Shown in pieces: positions 54,871 to 63,122 of a DNA stretch of 64,000 nucleotides (position 1 is its first letter; each line of letters starts with the position of its first letter). The stretch comes from Carnobacterium_B sp040274945 (GTDB lineage Bacteria; Bacillota; Bacilli; Lactobacillales; Carnobacteriaceae): NCBI RefSeq assembly GCF_040274945.1, contig NZ_JBEMAR010000001.1:434001-498000 (forward strand), read 5' to 3'. Under the pieces are notes generated by a model. That model saw only the letters and a program-made list of their open reading frames with translations. It was not told the origin of the DNA and did not search any database. The position numbers and the translations under genes are program-made.

Positions 54871-54942
54871 TTTTATCCCTCACTTCTGTTTTTTATTTAT
54901 CATTTCTCTAACACCTTACACCAAGACAGCTCAGTTTAAAAT

Positions 54943-54977
54943 AAAAAAAACCTTTTTATTTTAAAAAGGAGTTTTTT
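54943..54977 (-). terminator. Terminator after the heme-pathway oxidase gene
   Basis: Short AT-rich stem CCTTTTT / AAAAAGG around ATTTT (54951-54969), with A8 and T6 runs. The T-tract on the minus strand is long, so termination is likely, although the stem is weak. Confidence 0.6.
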
Positions 54978-55006
54978 ATTTTATTATAAGCAATTAGATT
55001 TTTATG

Positions 55007-56410
55007 TTAAATACAATTTTGTTTTTTTATATGTTCAACTATTTTCTTGCTTGTTCTATTTGCTTGGACAATACATTGATTGATTCCAAAACCTTCTAGG
55101 CCTATTCCAGAGATATAAATTCCCGGATATTCATAGTTTAACATTTCTATCATTTCTTTTGTTTTTTCTTCTTGGTCCACAGTGTATTGAGGTATTGCGT
55201 CAGGCCATCGTTTCACAATTCGGTTTATTGGTTTATCAGTAATGCCAAGTATGATTTCCAAGTCTTTTAATATCGATTCTTCTATGTCTTTATTGCCCAA
55301 GGTAACAAGTAGGTCTTCACCTTTTCTACCAAAACTCACACCTATAAAAACGTCCTCTTCATCTTTAAGAAATGACCATTTCTTATTTAAAAAAACAATT
55401 GAAGTCACATAAGAATCATTTCTTCTAGGAGTCACTACACCAAAACCAATTGGTTCATTTTTAATAGCTGTTTTTTTAAATTTAAATAAAATGTATCCAA
55501 TAGACGCCGTTTCAACTTGATCAAAAGTTTGCCTAAAAGTTTCATTTTTTATTAATTTTGAATATTCGGTTACAGGTGTTGCAATGCAAATTGCACCGAC
55601 CCGCACCTGTTCTTTTCGGTTTATATCAATAATATACGTGCCTTCCGTACCTTCTTTAATTTCAAAAACCTTTTTGCTTGTTTGAATATGTGGTTTTAGA
55701 ATCTCAGTTAATCTATCCGTTAAAACAGCTAATCCCTTTTGAAATGTAACATAATTGCCAGAACCATCTAATAATTCTGGATGATGCTTAATGCCATTAG
55801 ATAAGCTTCCATACTTTTGTTCTAAGGAATAAATGACCTCTTTAGAAGATTTAATTCCCATTTCATCCAAATCACTAGCATAAACTTTTGAAAAGAAAGG
55901 CTCTACAATATGTTCCACTAATTCTTCTCCAAATCGGCTTTTAAGATACCGGCTCATCTGAATATCTTTATCTAAGGGTTTTAAGGGAAATAGATTATCT
56001 TTAAAACTAGCCATTTTCCCTTGAAACGTTAGTAAGTCACTTTTCCAAATATCCATTTTCCTTACTGGAATACCTTTATAAGTTGGGTAATTAAGATTGT
56101 GCAACTTATTATAAAAAAAGATATCTGGTTTATTTCCTTCACTATAAATTAACTGATCCATTAGACCTAATTCTTTAATCAGATCCATTGCTTCGGGATA
56201 GCGAACATCGATTGATTCAGCACCTAAATCAAAGTAGTTGTCACCTACCTTCATAGTGTAAATTTTACCACCTACTTTTAGAGCAGACTCTAATAAAATA
56301 AGTTCGAAAGGCAGCTGTTCATTTTCAATTTGCTGTTTTATTCGATAAGCAGTAACTAGCCCTGTTATTCCACCGCCTATTACTGCAATCCTCTTTTTGG
56401 CTCTCTTCAT
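55007..56410 (-). CDS. HemY-type coproporphyrinogen III/protoporphyrinogen oxidase
   Basis: FAD enzyme of 467 residues in the HemY (CgoX) family that oxidises coproporphyrinogen or protoporphyrinogen in heme synthesis. The FAD motif VIGGGITGLVTAYRI (about 10-24) is followed by the family stretch LLESALKVGGKIYTMKVGD and FDLGAESIDVRYP, GLAVLTDRL, and the C-terminal GIYISGIGLEGFGINQCIVQA. Other heme genes (hemE, hemH) are not in the window and most Lactobacillales lack the full pathway, so this is probably an orphan acting on porphyrins from outside or on another substrate. GGGGGG ribosome site. Confidence 0.85.
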   Translation of the reverse strand: MKRAKKRIAVIGGGITGLVTAYRIKQQIENEQLPFELILLESALKVGGKIYTMKVGDNYFDLGAESIDVRYPEAMDLIKELGLMDQLIYSEGNKPDIFFYNKLHNLNYPTYKGIPVRKMDIWKSDLLTFQGKMASFKDNLFPLKPLDKDIQMSRYLKSRFGEELVEHIVEPFFSKVYASDLDEMGIKSSKEVIYSLEQKYGSLSNGIKHHPELLDGSGNYVTFQKGLAVLTDRLTEILKPHIQTSKKVFEIKEGTEGTYIIDINRKEQVRVGAICIATPVTEYSKLIKNETFRQTFDQVETASIGYILFKFKKTAIKNEPIGFGVVTPRRNDSYVTSIVFLNKKWSFLKDEEDVFIGVSFGRKGEDLLVTLGNKDIEESILKDLEIILGITDKPINRIVKRWPDAIPQYTVDQEEKTKEMIEMLNYEYPGIYISGIGLEGFGINQCIVQANRTSKKIVEHIKKQNCI

Positions 56411-56558
56411 TTATTCCCCCCCTCTCTCATTTTTTAATCCATTACTCTCATTTTACTTGTTATTTTAATAAAAAGAAACGTTATTCTAGTTTATCTATAA
56501 AAGATTAGTCAAAAGTTCATGGATTTGTCATAAAGATATAGGAATATGAACAGGCAAA

Positions 56559-56599
56559 AAAAACTGTAGTGCATATCTTTCATATGCACTACAGTTTTT
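56559..56599 (-). terminator. Terminator after the M42 peptidase gene
   Basis: An 18-bp perfect stem (AAAAACTGTAGTGCATAT with its complement at 56582-56599) around CTTTC; A/T tracts on both sides. Confidence 0.9.
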
Positions 56600-56613
56600 A
56601 TTTCAATTTAATT

Positions 56614-57699
56614 TTAACTATGGTATTTAATTTTTTCAACTGTATCACTATCTAGACGTTTGATGACTTCTGTAACTAATCTTACAGTATTCAAATAATC
56701 GTCTTCATGAATAACTGAAGTATGAGAGTGTAAGTAACGCGTCGCAACCGTAATCGCTAATGCTGGTATACCATTTTTACTTACATGTTGACTTCCTGCA
56801 TCCGTTCCTCCACCTGCAATCACAGTATATTGAAAAGGAATATTTAATTCTTCTGCAATAGAAACAACAAAGTCACGCAAACCTTTATGAGCTATCATGG
56901 AAGCATCATAAATAATAATTTGTGGGCCTTTTCCTAACTTAGAGTCTGCTTCTTTTTCAGTCATCCCTGGAGTATCTCCAGCTGTACCAGTATCTAATGC
57001 AAAAGCAATATCCGGATCGACTAAATGAGTTGCTGTTTTTGCTCCTCTTAAACCCACTTCTTCTTGTACGTTCCCAACCGCAAATGCTCTATTAGGATGT
57101 CCTTCGGCTTTTAAATTTTCTAATACTTTTAGAGTAACAGCTGTCCCAATGCGGTTATCCCAAGCTTTAGCCAATAGAAACTTAGATCCATTTAAGCGTC
57201 TAAATTCAGTATATGGTGTTACCATATCACCAGGCTTGACTCCCCATTGTACTGCTTCTTCTTTTGAGGAAGCTCCAATATCAATAAACATTTCTTGAAC
57301 ATCATACGCTTTATTGCGTACTTCAGCAGTTAAAACATGTGGTGGTTTACATCCAATCACTCCATGAATAACTTTATTTTTCCCAGTTGTAATTTGAACT
57401 TGTTGAGCCAACATTACTTGTGCCCACCAACCACCAATTGTTTGAAATTTAATAAAACCTTCTTCAGTAATGTTTGTTACCATAAAACCAACTTCATCTA
57501 AGTGTCCAGCAAACAATACTTTTGGGCCTGTTTTATCTCCAACACTCTTTGCAATGACACTACCCAGTCCATCAAAGCTAATACTATCTGCACTAGGATT
57601 TGCATACTTTACAAATACGTCTCTTACTTGTCCTTCATTTCCTGAGATTCCCTTTACATCTGTTAATTCTTTTAACATCTTTAATTCCGTTTCTTCCAT
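56614..57699 (-). CDS. pepA: Glutamyl aminopeptidase-type M42 metallopeptidase
   Basis: Cytosolic di-metal aminopeptidase of 361 residues, probably removing N-terminal Glu/Asp as in lactococcal PepA. Metal and catalytic motifs: FAGHLDEVGFM (about 64-74), KAWDNRIGTAVTL, GNVQEEVGLRGA (Glu pair), ALDTGTAGDTPG and a late RYLHSHTSVIHEDD. I chose the ATG at 57697-57699 because TTGGAGG is 8 bases before it; the ATG five codons earlier overlaps the site. It is a monocistronic gene beside the peptide-binding lipoproteins. The specificity is inferred from the family. Confidence 0.9.
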   Translation of the reverse strand: MEETELKMLKELTDVKGISGNEGQVRDVFVKYANPSADSISFDGLGSVIAKSVGDKTGPKVLFAGHLDEVGFMVTNITEEGFIKFQTIGGWWAQVMLAQQVQITTGKNKVIHGVIGCKPPHVLTAEVRNKAYDVQEMFIDIGASSKEEAVQWGVKPGDMVTPYTEFRRLNGSKFLLAKAWDNRIGTAVTLKVLENLKAEGHPNRAFAVGNVQEEVGLRGAKTATHLVDPDIAFALDTGTAGDTPGMTEKEADSKLGKGPQIIIYDASMIAHKGLRDFVVSIAEELNIPFQYTVIAGGGTDAGSQHVSKNGIPALAITVATRYLHSHTSVIHEDDYLNTVRLVTEVIKRLDSDTVEKIKYHS

Positions 57700-57814
57700 A
57701 ATATAGGCCTCCAATATAATTTATTCATTTAATTATAACATTGTTTATCAAAAAATAGTTTTTCTCCGTCCCTTTTTCATTACTCAATACTTAATTTACA
57801 AAAAAAGTAAAAAT

Positions 57815-57846
57815 AAAGAGTCTTGGAACTTAATCCAAGACTCTTT
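57815..57846 (-). terminator. Terminator after the second peptide-binding lipoprotein gene
   Basis: A 13-bp perfect stem (AAAGAGTCTTGGA with TCCAAGACTCTTT) around ACTTAA, followed on the minus strand by ATTTTTAC. Confidence 0.85.
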
Positions 57847-57864
57847 CCATTCTTTAAGTTAACC

Positions 57865-59523
57865 TTACTTTGTTACAGACGTCCATTTAAGCGACCATTC
57901 TGCTCCAACTAAATATGTTGTAAAATCTTGAACATATGGCTTTTCTAATACTGCATAAGCACGTTGATAAATTGGCGCAATACCAGCTTCATCCATTAAT
58001 ACTTTTTCTGCATCAAGCATATCTTGCCAACGTGATTCTAAATCTGTCACATTCGTTTGAGCACTTTCAATTAGTGCATCGTAATCAGAGCTATTGTATC
58101 CAGACTTATTATTTCCGTTTTCAGATTGGAATAACTCTAAGAAGTTAATAGGATCAGCATAATCTGCTCCCCACAATGCTAATTGAATATCATAATCTTG
58201 ATTGCTGTTAGCATCAAGGCGTACTTTAAACGGTACATTTCTTAATGAGATATCTAATCCCGGTAAATTTTGTGTTAATTGCCCTTGTAAAAATTCAATT
58301 GATTTTTTAGCGTTTTCAGTATCATCACTTAAAATTTCTAATGTTAAAGAATCTAATCCTAATTCTTGTAATCCTTTTTCCCAGTATTCTTGAGCTTGCT
58401 CAAGATCAAATGTCAACAAATCACCGTTTTGATCACGGTAGTCTTCTCCTGTTGATGGATCAACAGCTAATGATTGTGGAACAAGTCCGTTAGCTGGGAT
58501 AGAACCGTTTTGAAGAACAGTATCAACATATGCTTGTTTATCAAAAGCCATCGCGATAGCTTTACGAATATTTTCGTTAGCTAATGCTGTTTGTTCTCCA
58601 TCACGTTCTTGGTTAAATTTAAGATAAGCTACAGTAGAAGTAGGTTGAGTTTTCAAATCTGGGTTTCCTTGTTGAGTTTGTACATAATCACCTGATAGTA
58701 TCATACGATCGATTGAACCTGTATCATATAAATTCAAAGAAGTTGACGTTTCTTTAATAACATCAATATTAACTGTATCTAATTCAACAGTATCTGCATC
58801 CCAATACTCTTCATTTTTATTCATTACCCAGCTTAAGCCGGTTCCATCCCATTCATCTAATACAAATGGTCCGTTATAAAGAATATGATCACTATTTGAA
58901 GCATAAGCTTCTCCTTGTTCTGTAACATAAGCCTCATTTTGAGGGAAAAACATTGACAATGTTGTCAAACTTTCAAAATAAGGTACTGCTTTTTCTAGTT
59001 GAACTTCAAATGTTTTATCATCAACAGCTGTTACACCTAATTCAGAAGGTTCCATTTCACCTTGTAAGACAGCAGTCGCATTTAATACTACTCCATCAAT
59101 CATATAAGAGTACTCTGCAGCCGTTTCAGGTGTTACTAAACGTGTCCATGCAAAAACAAAGTCGTTAGCTGTTACAGGGTCGCCGTTTGACCATACAGCG
59201 TCTTCTCTGATTTTAAAAGTATAAGTCAATCCATCTTCACTGACTTCTGGTTCTTCTGCAGCCATTCCTAAAACAAGTTCACCATCTGGTCCTTGACGGT
59301 ATAGTCCTTCATTAACGTTGTTCATAACATTGAAACTAACAGCATCTGTTGCTAATACTGAATCCATTGTCGGTAATTCAGCTGACTCAATTAAGTTTAA
59401 CTCTTGTTTGTCGTTTCCATTTGTAGTTGTTGTCGATTCTTCTTTGTTTCCACCACAAGCTGCTAATAAACTAACAGAAGCTAGTGATAACCCCATTAAC
59501 TGAAGATATTTTTTCTTTTCCAC
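57865..59523 (-). CDS. Oligopeptide-binding lipoprotein (OppA family), copy 2
   Basis: Extracellular solute-binding protein of 552 residues, anchored by lipid at Cys23 of the LLAAC lipobox after a short signal peptide. The SBP family 5 pattern is clear: LTYTFKIREDAVWSNG, ANDFVFAWTRLVTPETAAEYSYM, NIRKAIAMAFDKQA and DYADPINFLELFQ. GTG start with AGGAGG 8 bases upstream. It is a close paralogue of the gene just upstream (59705-61384), with long identical runs, and each copy has its own terminator. It probably supplies OppBCDF, which lacks a binding protein gene. Confidence 0.92.
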   Translation of the reverse strand: MEKKKYLQLMGLSLASVSLLAACGGNKEESTTTTNGNDKQELNLIESAELPTMDSVLATDAVSFNVMNNVNEGLYRQGPDGELVLGMAAEEPEVSEDGLTYTFKIREDAVWSNGDPVTANDFVFAWTRLVTPETAAEYSYMIDGVVLNATAVLQGEMEPSELGVTAVDDKTFEVQLEKAVPYFESLTTLSMFFPQNEAYVTEQGEAYASNSDHILYNGPFVLDEWDGTGLSWVMNKNEEYWDADTVELDTVNIDVIKETSTSLNLYDTGSIDRMILSGDYVQTQQGNPDLKTQPTSTVAYLKFNQERDGEQTALANENIRKAIAMAFDKQAYVDTVLQNGSIPANGLVPQSLAVDPSTGEDYRDQNGDLLTFDLEQAQEYWEKGLQELGLDSLTLEILSDDTENAKKSIEFLQGQLTQNLPGLDISLRNVPFKVRLDANSNQDYDIQLALWGADYADPINFLELFQSENGNNKSGYNSSDYDALIESAQTNVTDLESRWQDMLDAEKVLMDEAGIAPIYQRAYAVLEKPYVQDFTTYLVGAEWSLKWTSVTK

Positions 59524-59663
59524 TTCTTTTCCTCCTAATGAATCGTAATAAAATTTGATGATAAAATATTCATAACTTCTTCATTTTATCATCATTCAAA
59601 AGAGAGAGAAATGAGTATTTACTTACTCTAATAGGAATCTTATCCTTCTCACATTCTACACAC

Positions 59664-59696
59664 AAAAAAAGAGCGAATAATATTCGCTCTTTTTTT
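59664..59696 (-). terminator. Terminator between the two peptide-binding lipoprotein genes
   Basis: A7-GAGCGAATA / TATTCGCTC-T7 perfect palindrome with a one-base centre; the hairpin loop would be about five bases. It lies 8 bases after the stop of the upstream copy. Confidence 0.88.
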
Positions 59697-59704
59697 CTAA
59701 AATT

Positions 59705-61384
59705 TTATTCTTTTCCTTCAATAGAAGCCCATTTGTACGAGTATTCTGCACCTGTTAAGTGACTTGAGTAATCTTTAAGATAATCTTTTTCTAAAACAGA
59801 ATATGCACGTTGATAGATTGGTGCAATTCCGCCTGTTTCCATTAAGATTTTTTCAGCTTCTAACATATCTGTCCAACGGCCTTCTAAATCTGTTACGTCT
59901 GTTTGAGCACTTTCAACTAATGCATCATATTCAGGATTAGAGTAGCCAGATTTGTTATTTCCATTTTCTGTATGGAACAATTCTAAGAAGTTAATTGGAT
60001 CTGCGTAGTCAGCTCCCCAACCAGCCATTTGAATATCGTAATCTTGATTTGAGTTTGCTTCTAAACGAACCTTAAATGGAACATTTCTTAAGTTGATTTC
60101 TAAACCTGGCAGATTTGAAGTCAATTGTCCTTGCATAAATTCTAAAGATTTTTTAGCATTTTCAGTATCATCACCTAGAATTTCTAAAGTAAGTGAATCT
60201 ACACCTAACTCTTTTAAACCTGCTTCAAAATACTTTTGCGCTTGTTCAACATCAAATGATAATAAATCTCCATTTTGTTCACGGAAATCTTTATCCGTAG
60301 CAGGATCAACAGCTAATTCAGCTGGAACTAATCCATTAGCTGGAATAGAACCGTTTTGAAGAACTGTGTCAGCAAAAGCTTGTTTGTCAAATGCCATTGC
60401 AATAGCTTTACGAATATTTTCATTAGCTAAAGGTGTTTCTGCTCCATCACGTTCTTGGTTAAATTTAAAGTAGAAAACAGATGATGTTGGTTGAGTTTTC
60501 AATTCAGGATCGCCTTGTTTTGTTTGTACATATTCACCTGATAATGTAATACGGTCAACTGCTCCTGTATCGTATAAGTTGATTGCAGTTGATGTTTCTT
60601 TAACTACATCAACATTGATTGCATCTAACACTACAGTTTCTGCATCCCAGTATTCTTCATTTTTATTCAATACCCAGCTTAAGCCAGTTCCATCCCATTC
60701 GTCTAATACAAAAGGACCATTATAAAGAACAGTATCACTATTAGTTGCATAATTTTCACCTTGTTCTGTTATGAAAGCTTCGTTTTGTGGTAAAAACATT
60801 GGAAGCGTTAGTAAATCTTTAAAGTAAGGTACAGCTTTTTCTAATTGAACTTCTAAAGTTTTTTCATCAACAGCTGTAGCACCTAATTCTGAAGGTTCCA
60901 TTTCTCCAGTCAAAATTGCAGAAGCATTCTCAACAACACCGTCAATCATGTATGAGTATTCAGCAGCTGTTTCAGGAGTTGCTAAACGTTGCCAAGCATA
61001 GACAAAATCATTTGCTGTAACGGGTTCACCATTAGACCAAACTGCATCTTCTCTGATTTTAAAAGTGTAAGTTAATCCGTCTTCACTGACTTCAGGTTCT
61101 TCCTCAGCCATTCCTAACTCAAGTTTATTCTCTGGATTTTGACGATATAATCCTTCATTTACGTTATTTAAAACAGTACCACTTACTACATCTGTCGATT
61201 TTGCAGAATCCATATTTGGCAATTCAGCACTTTCAATCAGGTTCAGTACTTGTTCTTCAGAAGATCCAGAATCTGTTGATTCTGTACTTGCTGTTTCTCC
61301 ATCGTTTCCACCACCACAAGCCGCTAAAACTAATGCAGACGTAGCTGTTAGACCTAATAAACTAACTAATTTACTCTTTTTCAT
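59705..61384 (-). CDS. Oligopeptide-binding lipoprotein (OppA family), copy 1
   Basis: A 559-residue SBP family 5 lipoprotein with a signal peptide and lipobox ending LAAC (Cys23), then a Gly/Ser/Glu-rich linker (about 24-45). Core motifs match the next gene: LTYTFKIREDAVWSNGEPV, NEEYWDAETV, NIRKAIAMAFDKQAF and GWGADYADPINFLELFH. The start is ATG, but the AGGGGGAT ribosome site is unusually G-rich. A TATAAT lies near 61450 on the minus strand, but no convincing -35 was found. Differences from copy 2 are scattered, not clustered. Confidence 0.93.
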   Translation of the reverse strand: MKKSKLVSLLGLTATSALVLAACGGGNDGETASTESTDSGSSEEQVLNLIESAELPNMDSAKSTDVVSGTVLNNVNEGLYRQNPENKLELGMAEEEPEVSEDGLTYTFKIREDAVWSNGEPVTANDFVYAWQRLATPETAAEYSYMIDGVVENASAILTGEMEPSELGATAVDEKTLEVQLEKAVPYFKDLLTLPMFLPQNEAFITEQGENYATNSDTVLYNGPFVLDEWDGTGLSWVLNKNEEYWDAETVVLDAINVDVVKETSTAINLYDTGAVDRITLSGEYVQTKQGDPELKTQPTSSVFYFKFNQERDGAETPLANENIRKAIAMAFDKQAFADTVLQNGSIPANGLVPAELAVDPATDKDFREQNGDLLSFDVEQAQKYFEAGLKELGVDSLTLEILGDDTENAKKSLEFMQGQLTSNLPGLEINLRNVPFKVRLEANSNQDYDIQMAGWGADYADPINFLELFHTENGNNKSGYSNPEYDALVESAQTDVTDLEGRWTDMLEAEKILMETGGIAPIYQRAYSVLEKDYLKDYSSHLTGAEYSYKWASIEGKE

Positions 61385-61649
61385 TTTAAATCCCCCTATT
61401 TCTTTTTCAATTCTTCTAATAATCCATAACGAAATATTAGTTTACTCAAATTATATTATCATCTTGTTATCACAAATTCAATACAAATTATTAAAATAAT
61501 GTAATAAAAAATTCTTATTCTAATCCTATACTCATTGTTTTTCTGAACAAAGCCTATACCTATAGTTTTTATAACTAGTTTTACTTATTAAAAATTTCGT
61601 TTTATTTGTTACAATATCGACACATTTAATTTCAATATTATTCCATAAA
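61385..61649. other. Gene-free leader region of the first peptide-binding lipoprotein gene
   Basis: About 265 AT-rich bases between this gene and the rplT terminator. A TATAAT -10 candidate lies about 65 bases upstream of the start codon. A 10-of-15 match to the CodY consensus (TTTGTTCAGAAAAAC on the minus strand, 61537-61551) is present but weak. I see no other gene or RNA. Confidence 0.4.
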
Positions 61650-61683
61650 AAAAGCTATTTCACAGAATAGTGAAATAGCTTTT
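61650..61683 (-). terminator. Terminator after rplT
   Basis: A 14-bp perfect stem (AAAAGCTATTTCAC with GTGAAATAGCTTTT) around AGAATA, followed by T-run on the minus strand. Ends infC-rpmI-rplT. Confidence 0.9.
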
Positions 61684-61689
61684 AGAATA

Positions 61690-62052
61690 TTATTTGTTGT
61701 TTAATGCAGTTTTAGCTTGTTCAGCTAATGCTGTGAATGCAGCAGCATCTGTAACAGCGATATCAGCTAACATTTTACGGTTAACATCAATTTCTGCTAA
61801 TTTAAGACCATGCATAAATGTGCTGTAGCTCATGTTGTTTAAACGAGCAGCTGCATTAATACGAGCGATCCATAATTTACGGAAGTCACGTTTCTTTTGA
61901 CGACGATCTCTGTAAGCATAAGTATATGATTTCATTACTTGTTGCTTAGCTGTTTTGAATAAAATATGTTTAGAACCGTAATACCCTTTTGCTAATTTTA
62001 ATATTTTTTTACGACGTTTACGAGTAACCGTTCCACCTTTTACACGTGGCAT
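61690..62052 (-). CDS. rplT: 50S ribosomal protein L20
   Basis: Assembly protein of the large subunit and autoregulator of this operon. The 120-residue basic protein begins MPRVKGGTVTRKRRKKILK and contains the RNA-binding DRRQKKRDFRKLWIARINAAAR stretch (about 49-70) used to bind 23S rRNA and, in Firmicutes, the infC leader. AGAGGAGG ribosome site. Last gene of infC-rpmI-rplT. Confidence 0.98.
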   Translation of the reverse strand: MPRVKGGTVTRKRRKKILKLAKGYYGSKHILFKTAKQQVMKSYTYAYRDRRQKKRDFRKLWIARINAAARLNNMSYSTFMHGLKLAEIDVNRKMLADIAVTDAAAFTALAEQAKTALNNK

Positions 62053-62160
62053 ATTAATTTCCTCCTCTAAGATGTTTTCTCTACAAGAAAACTCTTTTGA
62101 CTAATTTAAATTACATTTGTTCATTTTTTTAAATGAACTAAAATACGCTAAGGTAAAAGA

Positions 62161-62358
62161 TTACCATTTAGCTAATTGTTGACGGATACGTTTCATATCG
62201 CCAGAAGATACCATTGCTGATTTACGTAATTTACGTTTTTGTTTTTGTGATTTGTTTGCAAACATATGGCTTGTTTTAGCATGGTGACGTTTTAATCCAC
62301 CATTACCTGTTCTTTTGAACCGTTTTGCTGAACCACGGTGTGTTTTTTGTTTTGGCAT
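62161..62358 (-). CDS. rpmI: 50S ribosomal protein L35
   Basis: A 65-residue basic protein, MPKQKTHRGSAKRFKRTGNG at the N-terminus and SHMFANKSQKQKRKLRKSA in the middle, both diagnostic for L35. TGAGGAGG ribosome site. It lies between infC and rplT with short gaps, as in almost all bacteria. Confidence 0.98.
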   Translation of the reverse strand: MPKQKTHRGSAKRFKRTGNGGLKRHHAKTSHMFANKSQKQKRKLRKSAMVSSGDMKRIRQQLAKW

Positions 62359-62383
62359 TTGTTATTTCCTCCTCAAAATACTC

Positions 62384-62905
62384 TTACTTTTCATTCTTTG
62401 GTGCTAAAATTAAGAACATGCTACGACCATCCATTTTAGCAGCTGATTCAATAGTTGAAATATCAGCTGTTTCTTTAGCTAAACGATCCAACACTTCTTT
62501 ACCAATACCTTTATGAGTAATGGCACGACCTTTAAATCGGATTGAAGCCTTTACTTTATCTCCTTTTTCAAGGAACTTACGTGCGTTACGTAATTTAGTA
62601 TTAAAATCATTCAAATCAATAGTAGGACTTAATCTTACTTCTTTGATACTAATGACTTTTTGATTTTTACGGGCTTCACGTTCTTTTTTCTGTTGCTCAA
62701 AACGGAATTTACCGTAGTCCATAATACGTGCTACAGGTGGTTTTGCTTTTGGAGCTACTAGTACTAAGTCTAAGTTTGCTTCTTCTGCAAGTTTTAACGC
62801 TTCACTTTTTGTAATTACACCAAGTTGTTCGCTGTTACTACCAATAACGCGTAATTCACGTGCACGAATGCCGTCATTTACCATCATATCTTTTGCTATG
62901 GTCAT
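62384..62905 (-). CDS. infC: Translation initiation factor IF-3
   Basis: Binds 30S subunits, prevents premature 50S joining and checks the start codon. The 171-173-residue protein shows NDGIRARELRVIGSNSEQLG and the C-terminal block VKASIRFKGRAITHKGIG. The coordinate uses the ATG at 62905, but GGAGG is only three bases from that ATG and nine from an ATA two codons later (62899). A rare AUA/AUU start is characteristic of infC and permits autoregulation by IF-3, so ATA is the more likely true start. It heads infC-rpmI-rplT behind an L20-type leader. Confidence 0.94.
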   Translation of the reverse strand: MTIAKDMMVNDGIRARELRVIGSNSEQLGVITKSEALKLAEEANLDLVLVAPKAKPPVARIMDYGKFRFEQQKKEREARKNQKVISIKEVRLSPTIDLNDFNTKLRNARKFLEKGDKVKASIRFKGRAITHKGIGKEVLDRLAKETADISTIESAAKMDGRSMFLILAPKNEK

Positions 62906-62939
62906 ACACCTCCATTAGATTTGAGAGAAAGAACAGCAG

Positions 62940-63088
62940 AAAAATAGACGAGTTCATTATGAACCCGCCTATAAATAATTTCTAACTCACACCGAATGCA
63001 AGTTATCATCGTTTATATCTAGCCCAGAGACACTTTCGTCAACTTAGGCGAGAAGCGGGTGCTTCTGCTTGATTTTCTCAACTCATTT
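62940..63088 (-). promoter_or_regulatory. L20-type leader of infC-rpmI-rplT with attenuator
   Basis: A leader of about 177 bases between the promoter and infC. It contains GCACCCGCTTCTCGCC-type structured sequence resembling the Bacillus L20 leader and ends in an attenuator: a 12-bp stem with G-U pairs (minus strand TAGGCGGGTTCA, loop TAA, TGAACTCGTCTA; 62945-62971) followed by TTTTTC. Known mechanism in Firmicutes: excess L20 binds the leader and stabilises the terminator. The leader call is by position and attenuator shape, not a covariance search. Confidence 0.75.
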
Positions 63089-63117
63089 ATTATACTTTAT
63101 TGAATCTAGAATGTCAA
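63089..63117 (-). promoter_or_regulatory. infC operon promoter
   Basis: Minus strand TTGACA (63112-63117), 17-bp spacer, TATAAT (63089-63094), a perfect sigma-A consensus. The -35 lies only five bases after the thrS stop codon. Confidence 0.9.
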
Positions 63118-63122
63118 TCAAA

